A stretch of 64,000 nucleotides of DNA, from the NCBI RefSeq assembly GCF_030272615.1, contig NC_081408.1, positions 400,857,889-400,921,888 of the forward strand, given 5' to 3'. The notes under the pieces were generated by a model. That model worked only from the letters and a program-made list of their open reading frames with translations, searched no databases and was not told the DNA's origin. Both the position numbers and the translations under genes were made by a program. Below are positions 1 to 10,280 of this stretch, piece by piece; the first letter of the stretch is position 1; the number at the start of each line of letters is the position of its first letter. Source of the DNA: Cryptomeria japonica (taxonomy: Eukaryota; Streptophyta; Pinopsida; Cupressales; Cupressaceae).

Positions 1-245
1 GCATTTACAAATGCAAATGCATGAAAACCAATGCAATGAAATATCTCACAAAGTGGGGAAAGAGAGAAAAACCCAATGGGAAAAAACCCTCCCCCAAAAG
101 AGAGATGAAAAATGGATACAAAGAACTCTCATAGAAGTATGTGAAGGACAAAACCCCATGCGAGGAAAAAGTCCCCCCCATATGAGAGAAGAAGAGAAGC
201 TAGGAAGCCCCCCCTCAATGTTGAATCTACACCAATGATAGAAGC

Positions 246-2416
246 TCAATGTATGAAGAAACTGCTCCACAAATGTCGAACAACATTCCTCCCCTTAGGA
301 AGAAACAAAACCAAAGGTGTATCCAAGAAGTCTCCCCAATCATGAAGGGAAGATGTATGAAGAAAATTCATGATGAAAGGAATCTCTGAAAAACTGCTCA
401 GGTGTCCCCATGTCGATGTTGAAAGATACCCCCTCCAAAGGTGTAAACTGTGCCACACTGCTGAAAAAGGCACTCCAAGATCTAGTGGAGATGGATGTAG
501 AACATATCCAAAAGACTCACATGTCTCCTCAAAAAATAAAGACACCTCCTCCAACTGTTGTACATAAGTATCCACAATCATGTCAACCTCGAAAGAATGA
601 TCATGTAGAGAATGAACAAGAGGGTCAGAGTGTTCCCTCACAACAATCGAAGAAGGATAACCTTCATCAAAGAGAAGATGAATTTCATCAATGATGTCTC
701 CCAAATATGCAATGTAGGATTCCATAAATAAACTTGCAATGTCTGTCAAGTAATCATCCCATGAATTTGAAGCTGGAAGACAATGAATATCGTGTTGGAC
801 TGAATCACATGAAGGCAAAACTATCGCACTATCTACATCATCAGGTGCAATAGGTGATGTGATATCAATATGAGGAGATGAAATACAAGGTTCAAGAATG
901 GGGTTACATGTGAGAATCCCCATGTTCAAGTGTCCAAAGTTCTCCTAAAAAACCGAACCATCACAAGAAGTGTGATCATCATGTGTAGAATCATCAAATG
1001 TGAAATCATCATCATCAACAAAATCTGAAAAGGAGTATAAATGAGATACATGATCAACCATCCCAGTCACAATGATAGCTCTAGTATCCAAGTCTCTAAT
1101 GAAAACTGACTCAGGTGTGAACTACACAACTCTCTTAGTTGCGCCATGTGTGATTTGATAGATAGAAAGGAGATTGTTTGTCAAGTGGGGTACACACAAC
1201 ACATTATTGAAGGAGTTATCCCCAATGTCAATAGATCCTTTCCCAATCACATCCATGTATGTATGATTGCCCATCAAAATTTGTGGCATGGTGCAAGGCT
1301 CAAATGTAGAGAACATAGACTGTGAAGATGCCATATGACGAGAAGCCCCTAAATCTAGAAGCCATCTCTCTAAATCATGACTAATAGTAGCACATAGAGC
1401 TTTTCCTTTTCTTGTCCCAAAAGAGTGAGTCTTCCCACTTGTAGAAGCCATGAATGCTTGCCCTTTTCCTTTTGAATGTGAGGAAATGGAAGTTGATGAA
1501 TCATCCTTTTTGTAGACATTAGGCAAATCAATGTTATGCTTTTTGATGATATGTGTGAGCTCATCAATCTTCTTAGAATGGCAATGATGCTCCTTATGAC
1601 CAACCTTTTTACAATAGGCACAAGTAGGTCTCTCCCTCTTTGGTGAATTATCCCTCTTGGAAGAGGATGTATCTCCTTGTTGTGGAGAGGATGATGCTTT
1701 GTCCTTAGGCTTTGATTGCTATTTCTTCTTGTTTGAGTTGTCCTTTCCTTAATTTCCTTTGTTCCCTTGATTTGCCACTAATGCTTGAGACTTAGAAGCC
1801 TTAAGAATGCCCATGCTTATCAACTTAATTTGTTACATCATCAACATTTCATTGAAAGTGTCAAATGTAGGCATTGTGTAGCTTGAACCCATTGTCATCC
1901 TATGGGTTTGGAAACTAGAAACAAATATTGCATATTCTTGTGGAAGCTTGCCTATCAAGTTGAATATCAATTGAGTATCCTTCTTATCAATGCCACAATC
2001 TTTGAGTTGTGCCCTCAACTCATTTGCCTTAGTGACATAATCTTGTATAGTATCAAAGTTCTTGGGATCGTTCTTGGGATCTAACATGGTGAGATCACTA
2101 TCAATTTGATATCCCCTAATCTCATCAACTTGACCATACAAGTTTTGAAACTTTTGCCAAGCATCCTTGATTAGAGTACACTTCTCAATATGAAAATGAG
2201 ATCCTTTGATACATACTTTCTTAAGGTACCAATTGCCATGATATTTTTAGTGAGCCAATCCAAGTGACCAACTGGATCAACCTTAGGATTAGCGGGAGCA
2301 ACAATAGTTACATCAATGTAATGAGTGAGTCCTTTTTCCATAAGTTTACTCCATGCATCAAGTTTCCAAGTAGCATAATTATGAGGAGTTAAGAGAGGAA
2401 ACTTAGAAGAACCCAT
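246..2416 (-). pseudogene. Degraded gag-protease-X polyprotein of element C
   Basis: The first ATG of the frame shared with E is at 2416. Visible parts in order are a Copia-type gag (start MGSSKF), a Lys/Ser-rich linker with a CCHC zinc knuckle (around 1600), an aspartic-protease motif and an acidic C-terminal region ending at 246. A one-base loss in an A run near 2200, relative to E, shifts the frame. In-frame stops occur near 1120 and 945. The protease triad reads DLG instead of DSG, so the enzyme is probably dead. The last 220 residues closely match element E's X region. No integrase or reverse transcriptase is present. Confidence 0.88.
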
Positions 2417-3530
2417 AGCAGCAAAAAGGAAGGAACACAAGAGTACAAAAGCACAAGAGACACCCCCCCAAATTCACTCAATCAAAGCACCCCCCCAAAA
2501 ATGATGATTTTGGCACTTTATATGTAGTGCGTGTACAATAGGCCACTTGCAAACAATGGCAAGGTGGACTTCTGATTTTGTTTTACAACTGCCCCAATAG
2601 GTTGAGAACTATAAAGAAAAAGATCAGAGAGATAGATCTATGCAAGACAAATGCCAAATTGGCCAAATAAGACCATATGATGAAAGTAAAATTTCTACCT
2701 ACAATTATTGCAAACTAATAGCATATTCTGAGAGTAGACAAAAAATAATGCACTTTAAAAAAGAAACGACACTTGAAAAGAAGTTCGTATGAGCCCGAAC
2801 GGAGACCTGGAAGTTGCAGAAACAGGGATTGGACAAGTACAGTCACTAAAAACTGAGAATTCTGAACAATATGTCCATCAAAATCAGAAAATAATTCCAC
2901 CACGTGAAAGTACACAAAATTATAGCTCATTTCACAAAACATTGCACCAAAAAAGGAGCAAAATGAGCAAGATATGGCCATTTGAAGTTGAACTGCAAAA
3001 TCAAAAAGCTCAATGAGAGGGGCCTACAAATTTTTTGAAAAAATGATGATGTCAGTGGACTGTAGGGTTAAATTTGATGGTTGTATGACCGTCACCCAAA
3101 CTTCATGGCTGATTGAGCGCTGACTGTGCAAGTGATTTGGCAGGTGATGTGGCAGCCAACTGGGCTGCTGACGTGGCAGGGTGATTTGGCAGCCAACTGG
3201 ACTGCTGATGTGGAATGGACTGTGCGTTGCTGACTGGGTAGAAGGAACGGATCCCAAAAAATAATTTCCAAAAATAATTTTTTTTTTTTGAAAAAAAATC
3301 CGAAAATTCTGTACCGTACTGCCCAAATTGGGCAGAAAATTTCCTCCACACCCAAAAATTGATTTTCACCAAAATAGGTCGAATTTATACTCGATTTTTA
3401 TGGAAATAGCCTCCCGGATGCAATGGTGAGGTCAAAAGCACTCTAAGATGCCTCCAAAAAATGTAGTCACTCAGATCCGAAAATTGAAGCCTTCCACAAT
3501 GTCTCCAAAAACCAATCAATGAAGCCCCAA
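2417..3530 (-). other. Untranslated leader of element C
   Basis: About 1.1 kb with no convincing ORF lies between the primer-binding site and gag. It contains poly-A/T runs near 3280 and a stretch (3110-3240) of repeated words such as GATGTGGCAG and CAACTGG. That stretch corresponds to the GC-rich leader of E (53660-54180) but is much less GC-rich. Confidence 0.7.
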
Positions 3531-3544
3531 TGGCTCTGATACCA
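3531..3544 (-). other. Primer-binding site of element C
   Basis: The minus strand reads TGGTATCAGAGCCA immediately inside the LTR. This is the usual Copia sequence complementary to the 3' end of plant initiator-Met tRNA. Confidence 0.93.
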
Positions 3545-3994
3545 TGTGAGATTTTGCCAAGATCAAAAGCTCAATAAAAAGTACAATAGAGATAAAATAT
3601 AGGATAAAAATAAATTGTATTCTCATCAATAGATAAATGATCAATTGTTCCATTTTTATACAATGTAGATGAGCCTACTTATATAGGCAAGGCTTATGGA
3701 TATGTGAGCACACAAACATGAGATGTGGCTCAATAAGAAACAAGGGTAGGTAGGAAATAGGTGTGTGTAGGTAGGATAAACAATATAATAGTCCACATGA
3801 GGTGGATCACCCACTGAATGTGGAGTGTAACAACAAGATCAACACCATAAAAGGTGGAAATTCTCCTACACACACTATCCCAATGTAACACAAACACCCA
3901 AGTGTCTCATACCCAAACTACTATGAAATGCATTTCCTAAGTAAACTTAAGTAAGTGTAATAATATCCAAGATGAATAATTATTTACACCAACA
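3545..3994 (-). repeat. 5' LTR of element C (450 bp)
   Basis: On the plus strand it runs from TGTGAG to CCAACA. It is closely similar to the LTRs of D (7489-7951) and E (49959-50438). The primer-binding site lies directly against its inner end. A TATA-like box lies at 3678-3687. Confidence 0.93.
3678..3687 (-). promoter_or_regulatory. TATA-like box in LTR of C
   Basis: The minus strand reads CCTATATAAG. The same box is kept in D's 5' LTR (7633-7642) and in E's LTR (50090-50099), and it lies in a position suitable for an LTR promoter. Promoter activity is inferred. Confidence 0.65.
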
Positions 3995-4930
3995 GTTTGT
4001 AATCTCTATGAGATCCTAGGTTTGTGATGTGTTACCAATCTATTGTTTTGTTTATAAGGTCGATAAGTTATTTTGTTGTAGTGTTGGCAATTTTGGTCAA
4101 ATGTAAGAGTGATTGGTTGCCGAACTAGATAATGTATCTGCAGTATGTGTAAAGGTACATAGAAGCATGAAAAGGATCTGATCAAGCAGAGTAGTGCTAT
4201 TCACCAGATCAACAAACCCCTGTTGTTCTCTAACAATTACAACAGTCAAATCCCCTAACCGGGTAAGCTCTAACAAGCTTAGTGTTATCTAAATCCTCTA
4301 ACCAGGTGATCCATTAGCTTGGATTTCAAATCCTCTACCGAGGTTACTCCTAATAGGGCATTTCTTCTAATAGGGAATTATAGTCAATCCCTTAACCGAG
4401 TGGTCCCTAACAACATCTGTTCTTAACAAGACTTATTATAAAGCTTTAACAGGCTTGTCTCCTAATAGGGCAAACTTTAGAAGAGTTCAGAATACTTGTG
4501 GGTATTCATCCCCACCGTGGTTTTTCCCATTTGGATTTCCACATCAAAATCATTGTGTCAAGTGGTGAATATTTTTATGGTTATGTTTGATATAGTTAAT
4601 TTGCTTAATAGCTAAATCCACTTAGATATCATATGATGACCGACAACAATCTGAAATGAGCTTTTACTTTGGTCAGTAAAGTATTTGGATGTTTTGGTTA
4701 AAAGGTTTGAGAGTTTCAGAGTTGTTTTATTGTTATTCTGTAATGACAGTCAACCGGTTTACTTGACAGTGATATTGTAATTTGTAGATTAGTGTTTAAA
4801 CCAGTCAGTTCTGAGTTTGTCTTGAGAGGTTGTTTTTGTTTGCTGAAAAGTTTATGTCACTTTTATATCTACTGATTCACCCCACCTCTCAGTAGTTTAC
4901 CGTATCCTTATTTGATTCATCATACCATCA
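3995..4930 (+). repeat. 5' LTR of element A, right part
   Basis: It aligns with about 18914-19844 of the 3' LTR and ends in ATACCATCA before the primer-binding site. A pyrimidine-rich stretch (4200-4480) repeats variants of CTCTAACCGGGT and CTAATAGGG. The conserved CACC(A/G)TGGTTTTTCCC block is at about 4514. Confidence 0.93.
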
Positions 4931-4932
4931 AT

Positions 4933-4944
4933 TGGTATCAGAGC
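4933..4944 (+). other. Primer-binding site of element A
   Basis: TGGTATCAGAGC, two bases after the LTR end, matches the initiator-Met tRNA complement. Confidence 0.92.
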
Positions 4945-5000
4945 ATTTCAAGTCCTCTAAGGTCTAGGCCTAATAGCTTGAGGTAAATATCTTGAAGAAC

Positions 5001-5589
5001 ATGATGAAGAAAGAAGGTCCGAAGTTTAATAGGGAAAACTACAGACTATGGAGTGATAGAATGAAAATTTATATTGAGTCTAGAAGGTCAATACTGGGAA
5101 CATGTTGGTACTCAATATGTTGCACCTAGTGGGACTATGACTAATGATCAAAATAAAGAGCAACAAGAAAATAATCAAGCATTGGAGGCCATTATCAGTT
5201 CTTTGTCTTATTTAGAGTGTGCTGATGTCCATGGTCTAGAGACTGCTTATGAGGTATGGAAGAAACTTGAAGAAATCTATAGAGGTGATGAGCATATAAA
5301 GATTTCCAAAGAAGAAAGTCTGAGAGGAAAATTTGATGACATGTGGATGGATGAAGGTGAGAATATACAACAGTATGGTCAGAGGATCAAAGAGATAGTT
5401 GGTGAGATCAAGAGTGTTGGTGGTAAAGTGGAAGATGCCACAATGTTTAGTAAGGTGTTGAGAACCCTTCTATAGGTCTACGCTATTCGAGTTGCAGCCA
5501 TTCAGGAGCTAAAGTCTATTGATAAAACTAAGGTTACTCTTGACTCCATCATTGATAAGCTTATTGCATTTAAATTAAATGGTTATGAT
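5001..5589 (+). pseudogene. Element A gag, N-terminal part (cut by D)
   Basis: ATG at 5001 opens a Copia gag beginning MMKKEGPKFN. A frameshift near 5070 moves the frame, and a TAG lies at 5473. The region has the usual gag features: a WS-type start segment, a Y-x-V-W-K-K-L-E motif and a helical C-terminal half. The frame runs to base 5589, where D is inserted between codons, and resumes at 7957. Confidence 0.87.
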
Positions 5590-5963
5590 TGTGAGATTTT
5601 TCCAAGATCAAGAGGCAATGGAAAGCACAAATAAGAGAGACAAAATATATGATGCAAGGCTATATGGATATGTGAGCACACAAACATGACATGTGGCTCA
5701 ATAAGAAACAAGGGTAGGTAGAAAATAGGTGTGGGTAGGTAGTAGAAACAATATAATATTCCACATGAGGTGGATTACCCACTGAATGTGGAATATAACA
5801 ACAAAATAAGTCCACAAAAGGTGAAAATTCTCCTACACACACTATCCCAATGTGGCACAAACACCCAAGTGTCTCATACCCAAACTACTATGAAATGCAT
5901 TTACCTAAGTAAACTTAAGTATAGTGTAATAATATCCAAGATGAATAATTATTTACACCAATA
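5590..5963 (-). repeat. 3' LTR of element D (374 bp, internally deleted)
   Basis: Matches the other D LTR except for a loss of about 89 bp containing the TATA-box region. The outer end reads CCAATA instead of CCAACA. A short purine tract (C-rich on the plus strand, about 5964-5971) follows it. Confidence 0.9.
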
Positions 5964-7488
5964 CCACCCCTTAAGTGCAACTTAGGGGAATGCACTAAAG
6001 TCTACAATGAAACTAAGATGGGTCCCAACTACAAGGCCATGTTAGGTACCCATGTAAAAATGCAAATGCAATCTCCCATAAACGGAGAAAGAGAGAAAAA
6101 CCCAATGGGAAAAAAGCCTCCCCCAAAAGAGAGATGATGAAAGCACACAATGCTCTCAATGATGAATGAGAAGAACAAAACATGTCCCTCCCATAAGAGA
6201 GAAGAAGAGACCATGAAGCCCTCCCTCAATGTCAAATCTCCTGCAAGGATAGGCCAAGGTTTTGACCAAAAATACCTCCCCATAAGGAAGAATGAGAGCC
6301 TATGTTGCACCAATAATGTCAAAGTGTGACAAAACTAGGTACCAATGTCGATGACGATGAATCACTCACTGCAACAAAATGAAGATCAGGCATGGAGACA
6401 ACCTGCTCTGAGCATCATCCGGATACTCGTAAATGGCAAAAATACTAGTACAATCTAAGTCTCATGGGAGCCATGCACAAATGTGTACAATCTAAGTCTC
6501 AACTGGAGCCATGCACCAAGTCTCACAAGATATTCCTAATCTATGTGTACAAGAGGATTACATGAAATAGTCAACAATGACAAGATACAAAGAGGTGTGG
6601 TACTATATGATAGTGTGAGTACAACATTGCTCAAGCAAGAGATACATCATGATAAAATATTCAAATGTGGAAACATGAAAATGATGCCACCAACAAAGAA
6701 GCCTTGTAGAATACTGCAAATGAAGATGCTTCCGAATTGAATTTCACCAAGAGATATAAATGAACAACTGACCCCCCATATAAAGATCATGTTGGCACTT
6801 GCAAATAATGGCAAAGTGGACTTCTGATTTCAACTTTACAACTTCTCAAAATGAGATATAAGAGACTTCAACAAATACTGCTAGTGATCTAAACTAAGAT
6901 CCAAGCAAAATACAAGTACCAAATAGGCCAAAAAATGACCAAATAATGAAAGTACAATTTCTACTCAATATCACTGCAAAAAAATGGTAGATTTTGAAAG
7001 TAGACAAAAAATTATGCACTTTAAAAAAAAACAACACCTGAAAATGAGTCCTTATGAGCCCAAACGAAACCTCCAAAGTTGTAAAAATCAGGATTTCATG
7101 AGTTTAGAAAAACCTGTATTCGAAAATCAAAAAAATTTTGCACCATTGTACAGATCACGAAATTCTACCCCAAAAGCAAAAAAAATTGCTCGAAAAAAGA
7201 GTCTGGATGAGTAAGATATCACTATTTGAAAATTGCCTGCAAAATTATAATTTTTGAAAAATTTGTGCCGCAGCTTTAAATTTCAAATGCCCCTAAATTT
7301 GGCCTTCGAAGTCTGATTTGGATGAAACAAAAGACAAAACCAACTTTCTTGGACCTCCTCAATCCAATGGTGACGTCAGATTTGACCCATCAAGCTTCAA
7401 TAAAAACCTGCAATAGAAAGCTCCAAAATGCAAACCCCAAATTTCTCTCAATTGACAAACCAATGGCACTCTAATGACTCTGATACCA

Positions 7489-7951
7489 TGTGAGATTTTT
7501 CCAAGATCAAGAGGCAATGGAAAAAACAAATAAGAGAGACAAAATATATGATAGTAATAAACTGTATTCTATCAAGATGAAAATACTGATCAACTGGATC
7601 ATCAAACGTTACATACAATGAATATGAGCCTGCTTATATAGGTAAGGTTATATGGATATGTGAGTACACAAACATGACATGTGGCTTAATAAGAAACAAG
7701 GGTAGGTAGGAAATAGATGTGGGTAGATAGGAGAAACAATATAATATTCCACATGAGGTGGATCACCCACTGAATGTGGAATGTAACAACAAAATAAGTC
7801 CACAAAAGGTGGAAATTCTCCTACACACACTATCCCAATGTGGCACAAACACCCAAGTGTTTCATACCCAAACTACTATGAAATGCATTTACCTAAGTAA
7901 ACTTAAGTATAGTGTATTAATATCCAAGATGAATAATTATTTACACCAACA
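7489..7951 (-). repeat. 5' LTR of element D (463 bp)
   Basis: TGTGAG...CCAACA on the plus strand, with a primer-binding site against it at 7475-7488 (one mismatch from the C copy). The TATA-like box is at 7633-7642. Confidence 0.93.
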
Positions 7952-8037
7952 ATGATGGTAGTGTTCAGAAATCCGAATTTGGATTTAGAGAATCAGTTTC
8001 TAACCCTCCTATGAGGAAAAGTAGAGATGCCAGTCAC
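7952..8037 (+). pseudogene. Element A gag, middle fragment between D and B
   Basis: After the second ATGAT copy, bases 7957-8037 continue A's gag in the same frame, ending SRDASH. B is inserted here. The frame resumes at 14670 with IYESRSN. The clean joins on both sides are direct evidence for two successive insertions into one gene. Confidence 0.9.
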
Positions 8038-9109
8038 TGTTGGTATTATGGATATGTTGCATTGGTTTTGTCATTGATGTCAACACTTATCAACACTTAT
8101 CCTTCTGGAGATCTTTGGTTATGTTCACCGACAAGTTCGGTGACTTATGCACTGTCACTGGTATTTGGTTCACCGACAGGTTATATTGTTCACTGACACT
8201 GAGGATGACTTGTTATCATCTGGATATCACTTGGTTATGTCGAAGACATGGTTTGGACACTTGGTTTTGATGATTTGGTTATTGGTCTAATCGGGTTGAC
8301 ATATTTGCTGTTACTGGAAAATAGGTCTAGGTTATGGACAAACACGCGTTATCTATTCCAGATCAGCACGCCACGTTATGGAGATGGTTTAATCAATTAA
8401 TATTGTTGTTAAGCTGACATGATGCATCACATCTTGACTTAATTGTAATAGATTTTATTGTATTATTTTTAGTAAGCCGACCTACACATTTGGTTTTAGC
8501 TTTTGGTATATATGTAAGATCTCAATTGTGAGATTAATGTAGAGGAGATGTAATAAGGTATCATAAAGTTGTGATATTCGGTATATGCGAATATAAGCAG
8601 AGCTACTCATGCAGACATCATTTGAAGATTCAAGGAAGGTTTGAAGAAGACAATCAGAGCTTAACCGGTATTGAATCCAGCATTGGAGATGCTACTTTGT
8701 GCAGTACATTATTATTGGATTTAATCATCCAATTGTAGTCAGTGTGACTCCCATCTTGTGATTGAAAAGTAAGCTCTAGGCAGCTGGCCTTTCTGCATGT
8801 GCAGATCCCATTTGTATACACATACTATCTGCAGTAGTATCATTTGATTGTGGGTAATGTTTCCCACCATGGTTTTTCCCCTTATAGGGTTTCCATGTAC
8901 AAATATTCGTGTTATGTGTTGTGGATATTGTTTCTCTTTCTGTTTCATGCATTAAGTTTCACTGGTACTGTTATTAACTGTTAATCTGTTTACCGACATT
9001 AAGATTGGTTTACCAGTATTAAGTATCAAGTTTGGTTAAGTTTTATTTGGGTTGAAATTAATAGACAACTGATTCAACCCCCCCTCTCAGTTGCCTCTAG
9101 GTCCTAACA
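8038..9109 (+). repeat. 5' LTR of element B (1072 bp)
   Basis: TGTTGG...TAACA. A TATA-like TATATAT is at 8507-8513. A perfect 7-bp stem hairpin (TCACCGA/TCGGTGA) lies at 8125-8143. The conserved CACCATGGTTTTTCCC block is at about 8866. Confidence 0.95.
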
Positions 9110-9111
9110 AT

Positions 9112-9123
9112 TGGTATCAAAGC
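9112..9123 (+). other. Primer-binding site of element B
   Basis: TGGTATCAAAGC, two bases after the LTR, differs at one position from the initiator-Met complement used by A and C. Confidence 0.9.
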
Positions 9124-9167
9124 TAAGTCCTCTTTTTGCAGAAGTTTAAACAACTTGAGGAGATTCT

Positions 9168-10280
9168 ATGACAACTAATTATTCCAATAAGGACAGTCCG
9201 AAACTTGATGGAACTAACTATGGTATATGGAAGATCAGAATGGAGACTCATCTAAATTGCATTGTAAGAGACATATGGGATGTTACATAGAATGGTTATG
9301 TTGGTCCTACACTGAATCAACCTAGTCCACCTACATTGGGTAAGGATCAAGAGAATGATTGCAAAGCAAGAGAAGCACTTTTGAGCGCCTTGTTAGATCA
9401 GAAAATCATGGGATTACCAGACCGATCTACTGCTAAAGCTATTTGGGATAAATTGGAAACATTGAATGAAGGAGATACCACTGTCAAAATTGCAAAACTA
9501 GAATGCTTCTGGGTTAGGTATGAAAATTTGAAAATGGAAGAAGATGAAAGAATTTTTGCTTTTATGGAAAGGGTTAATGAAATTGTTTTGGGAATACAAT
9601 GCTATGGAGGTTCCTTAAGTGAAGATGAAATTATTTCTAAAGTTTTAGGAGCATTTCCACTGACATACAAAATGAAAGTAACTGCTATTATTGAGTTGAG
9701 AACTATGCCTAATACATCAGTATCTAGAGATACCTTGGTTGGAAAAATTTCAGCATTTGAGCTTGAGGAATTTTGTCCTGTTGCTACAATTAAGACAGAT
9801 TTAGCTTTCAAAGCATCATCATCTGCAACATCTTCATCATCAGTTGATAAATTTGATTGGAAAGCACTTTATGCAAGAGAACTTGAAGACATCAGGAGGG
9901 GAAATGAAGAACTTGAAGAGCTTGAAGCACTATTTGCAAGGAAAATGCCTAAAGGTCCTATTGGAAGTATGAAGGTAAAGCACCTTTTAAATGTTTTAAT
10001 TGTAATAAAATTGGTCATATGGCATCTAGATGTCCGGATAGACATGCAAGATTGAGAGAAGAAGATAAAAGAACATACAAGCCTAACCCTGGATATTAGA
10101 GATATAGATTCAAGAAAAATAGAGACAAATCTTGTTACTATGCTGATGAAGGAGTTACTGATGATTCTGATGAAGAACCAGAAGACAATGGATGGGCTTT
10201 TGTAGCAATAATAGAAGATCAACCAGAACCTACTGTTCCACCAGTAGAGCAGGTCCTGGCAGCTAAAATTGAAGAAAAGG
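9168..10280 (+). pseudogene. Element B gag (degraded)
   Basis: ATG at 9168 starts a Copia gag (MTTNYSNKDSPKLDG). A TAG at 9288 is in frame, followed by a long open stretch 9336-9965 with the helical gag domain. A frameshift near 9967 moves the zinc knuckle into another frame, where CFNCNKIGHMASRC (CX2CX4HX4C) is intact at about 9992-10033. A further TAG occurs at 10097. An acidic segment then leads into protease. Confidence 0.9.

Larger units (their letters stand above)
1..3994 (-). mobile_element. Element C: non-autonomous Copia-type LTR retrotransposon (3' LTR off window)
   Basis: Read on the minus strand this has a 5' LTR (3994-3545), an initiator-Met primer-binding site, a leader of about 1.1 kb and one degraded gag-protease-X reading frame. 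Its first bases match element E about 100 bp inside E's 3' LTR, so only the purine tract and 3' LTR should be missing beyond base 1. No integrase, reverse transcriptase or RNase H follows the protease, so mobilisation would have needed enzymes from another element. The LTR abuts sequence that matches an internal part of A's 3' LTR, so C was inserted into A's 5' LTR. Confidence 0.9.
5590..7951 (-). mobile_element. Element D: internally deleted, non-coding relative of C and E
   Basis: A complete 2362-bp minus-strand insertion flanked by perfect ATGAT duplications (5585-5589 and 7952-7956). Left LTR 5590-5963 is the 3' LTR and right LTR 7489-7951 is the 5' LTR. The 1.5-kb internal part keeps the 3' untranslated segment and 5' leader of the C/E family but lacks gag, protease and nearly all of the X region. 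It therefore resembles a short non-autonomous derivative of C/E. Confidence 0.93.

Noticed and set aside
246..694. Plus-strand ORFs near the left edge
   Set aside because: They are antisense shadows of the gag-protease-X frame of C; the same shadows appear opposite E at 50906-51230.
4933..4944. tRNA gene suspected from initiator-Met tRNA similarity at primer-binding sites
   Set aside because: Only about 12-14 bases match, always beside an LTR; no cloverleaf.
7489..7951. D considered as a MITE or DNA transposon because it is short and non-coding
   Set aside because: It has direct LTRs, an initiator-Met primer-binding site, a purine tract and a 5-bp TSD.
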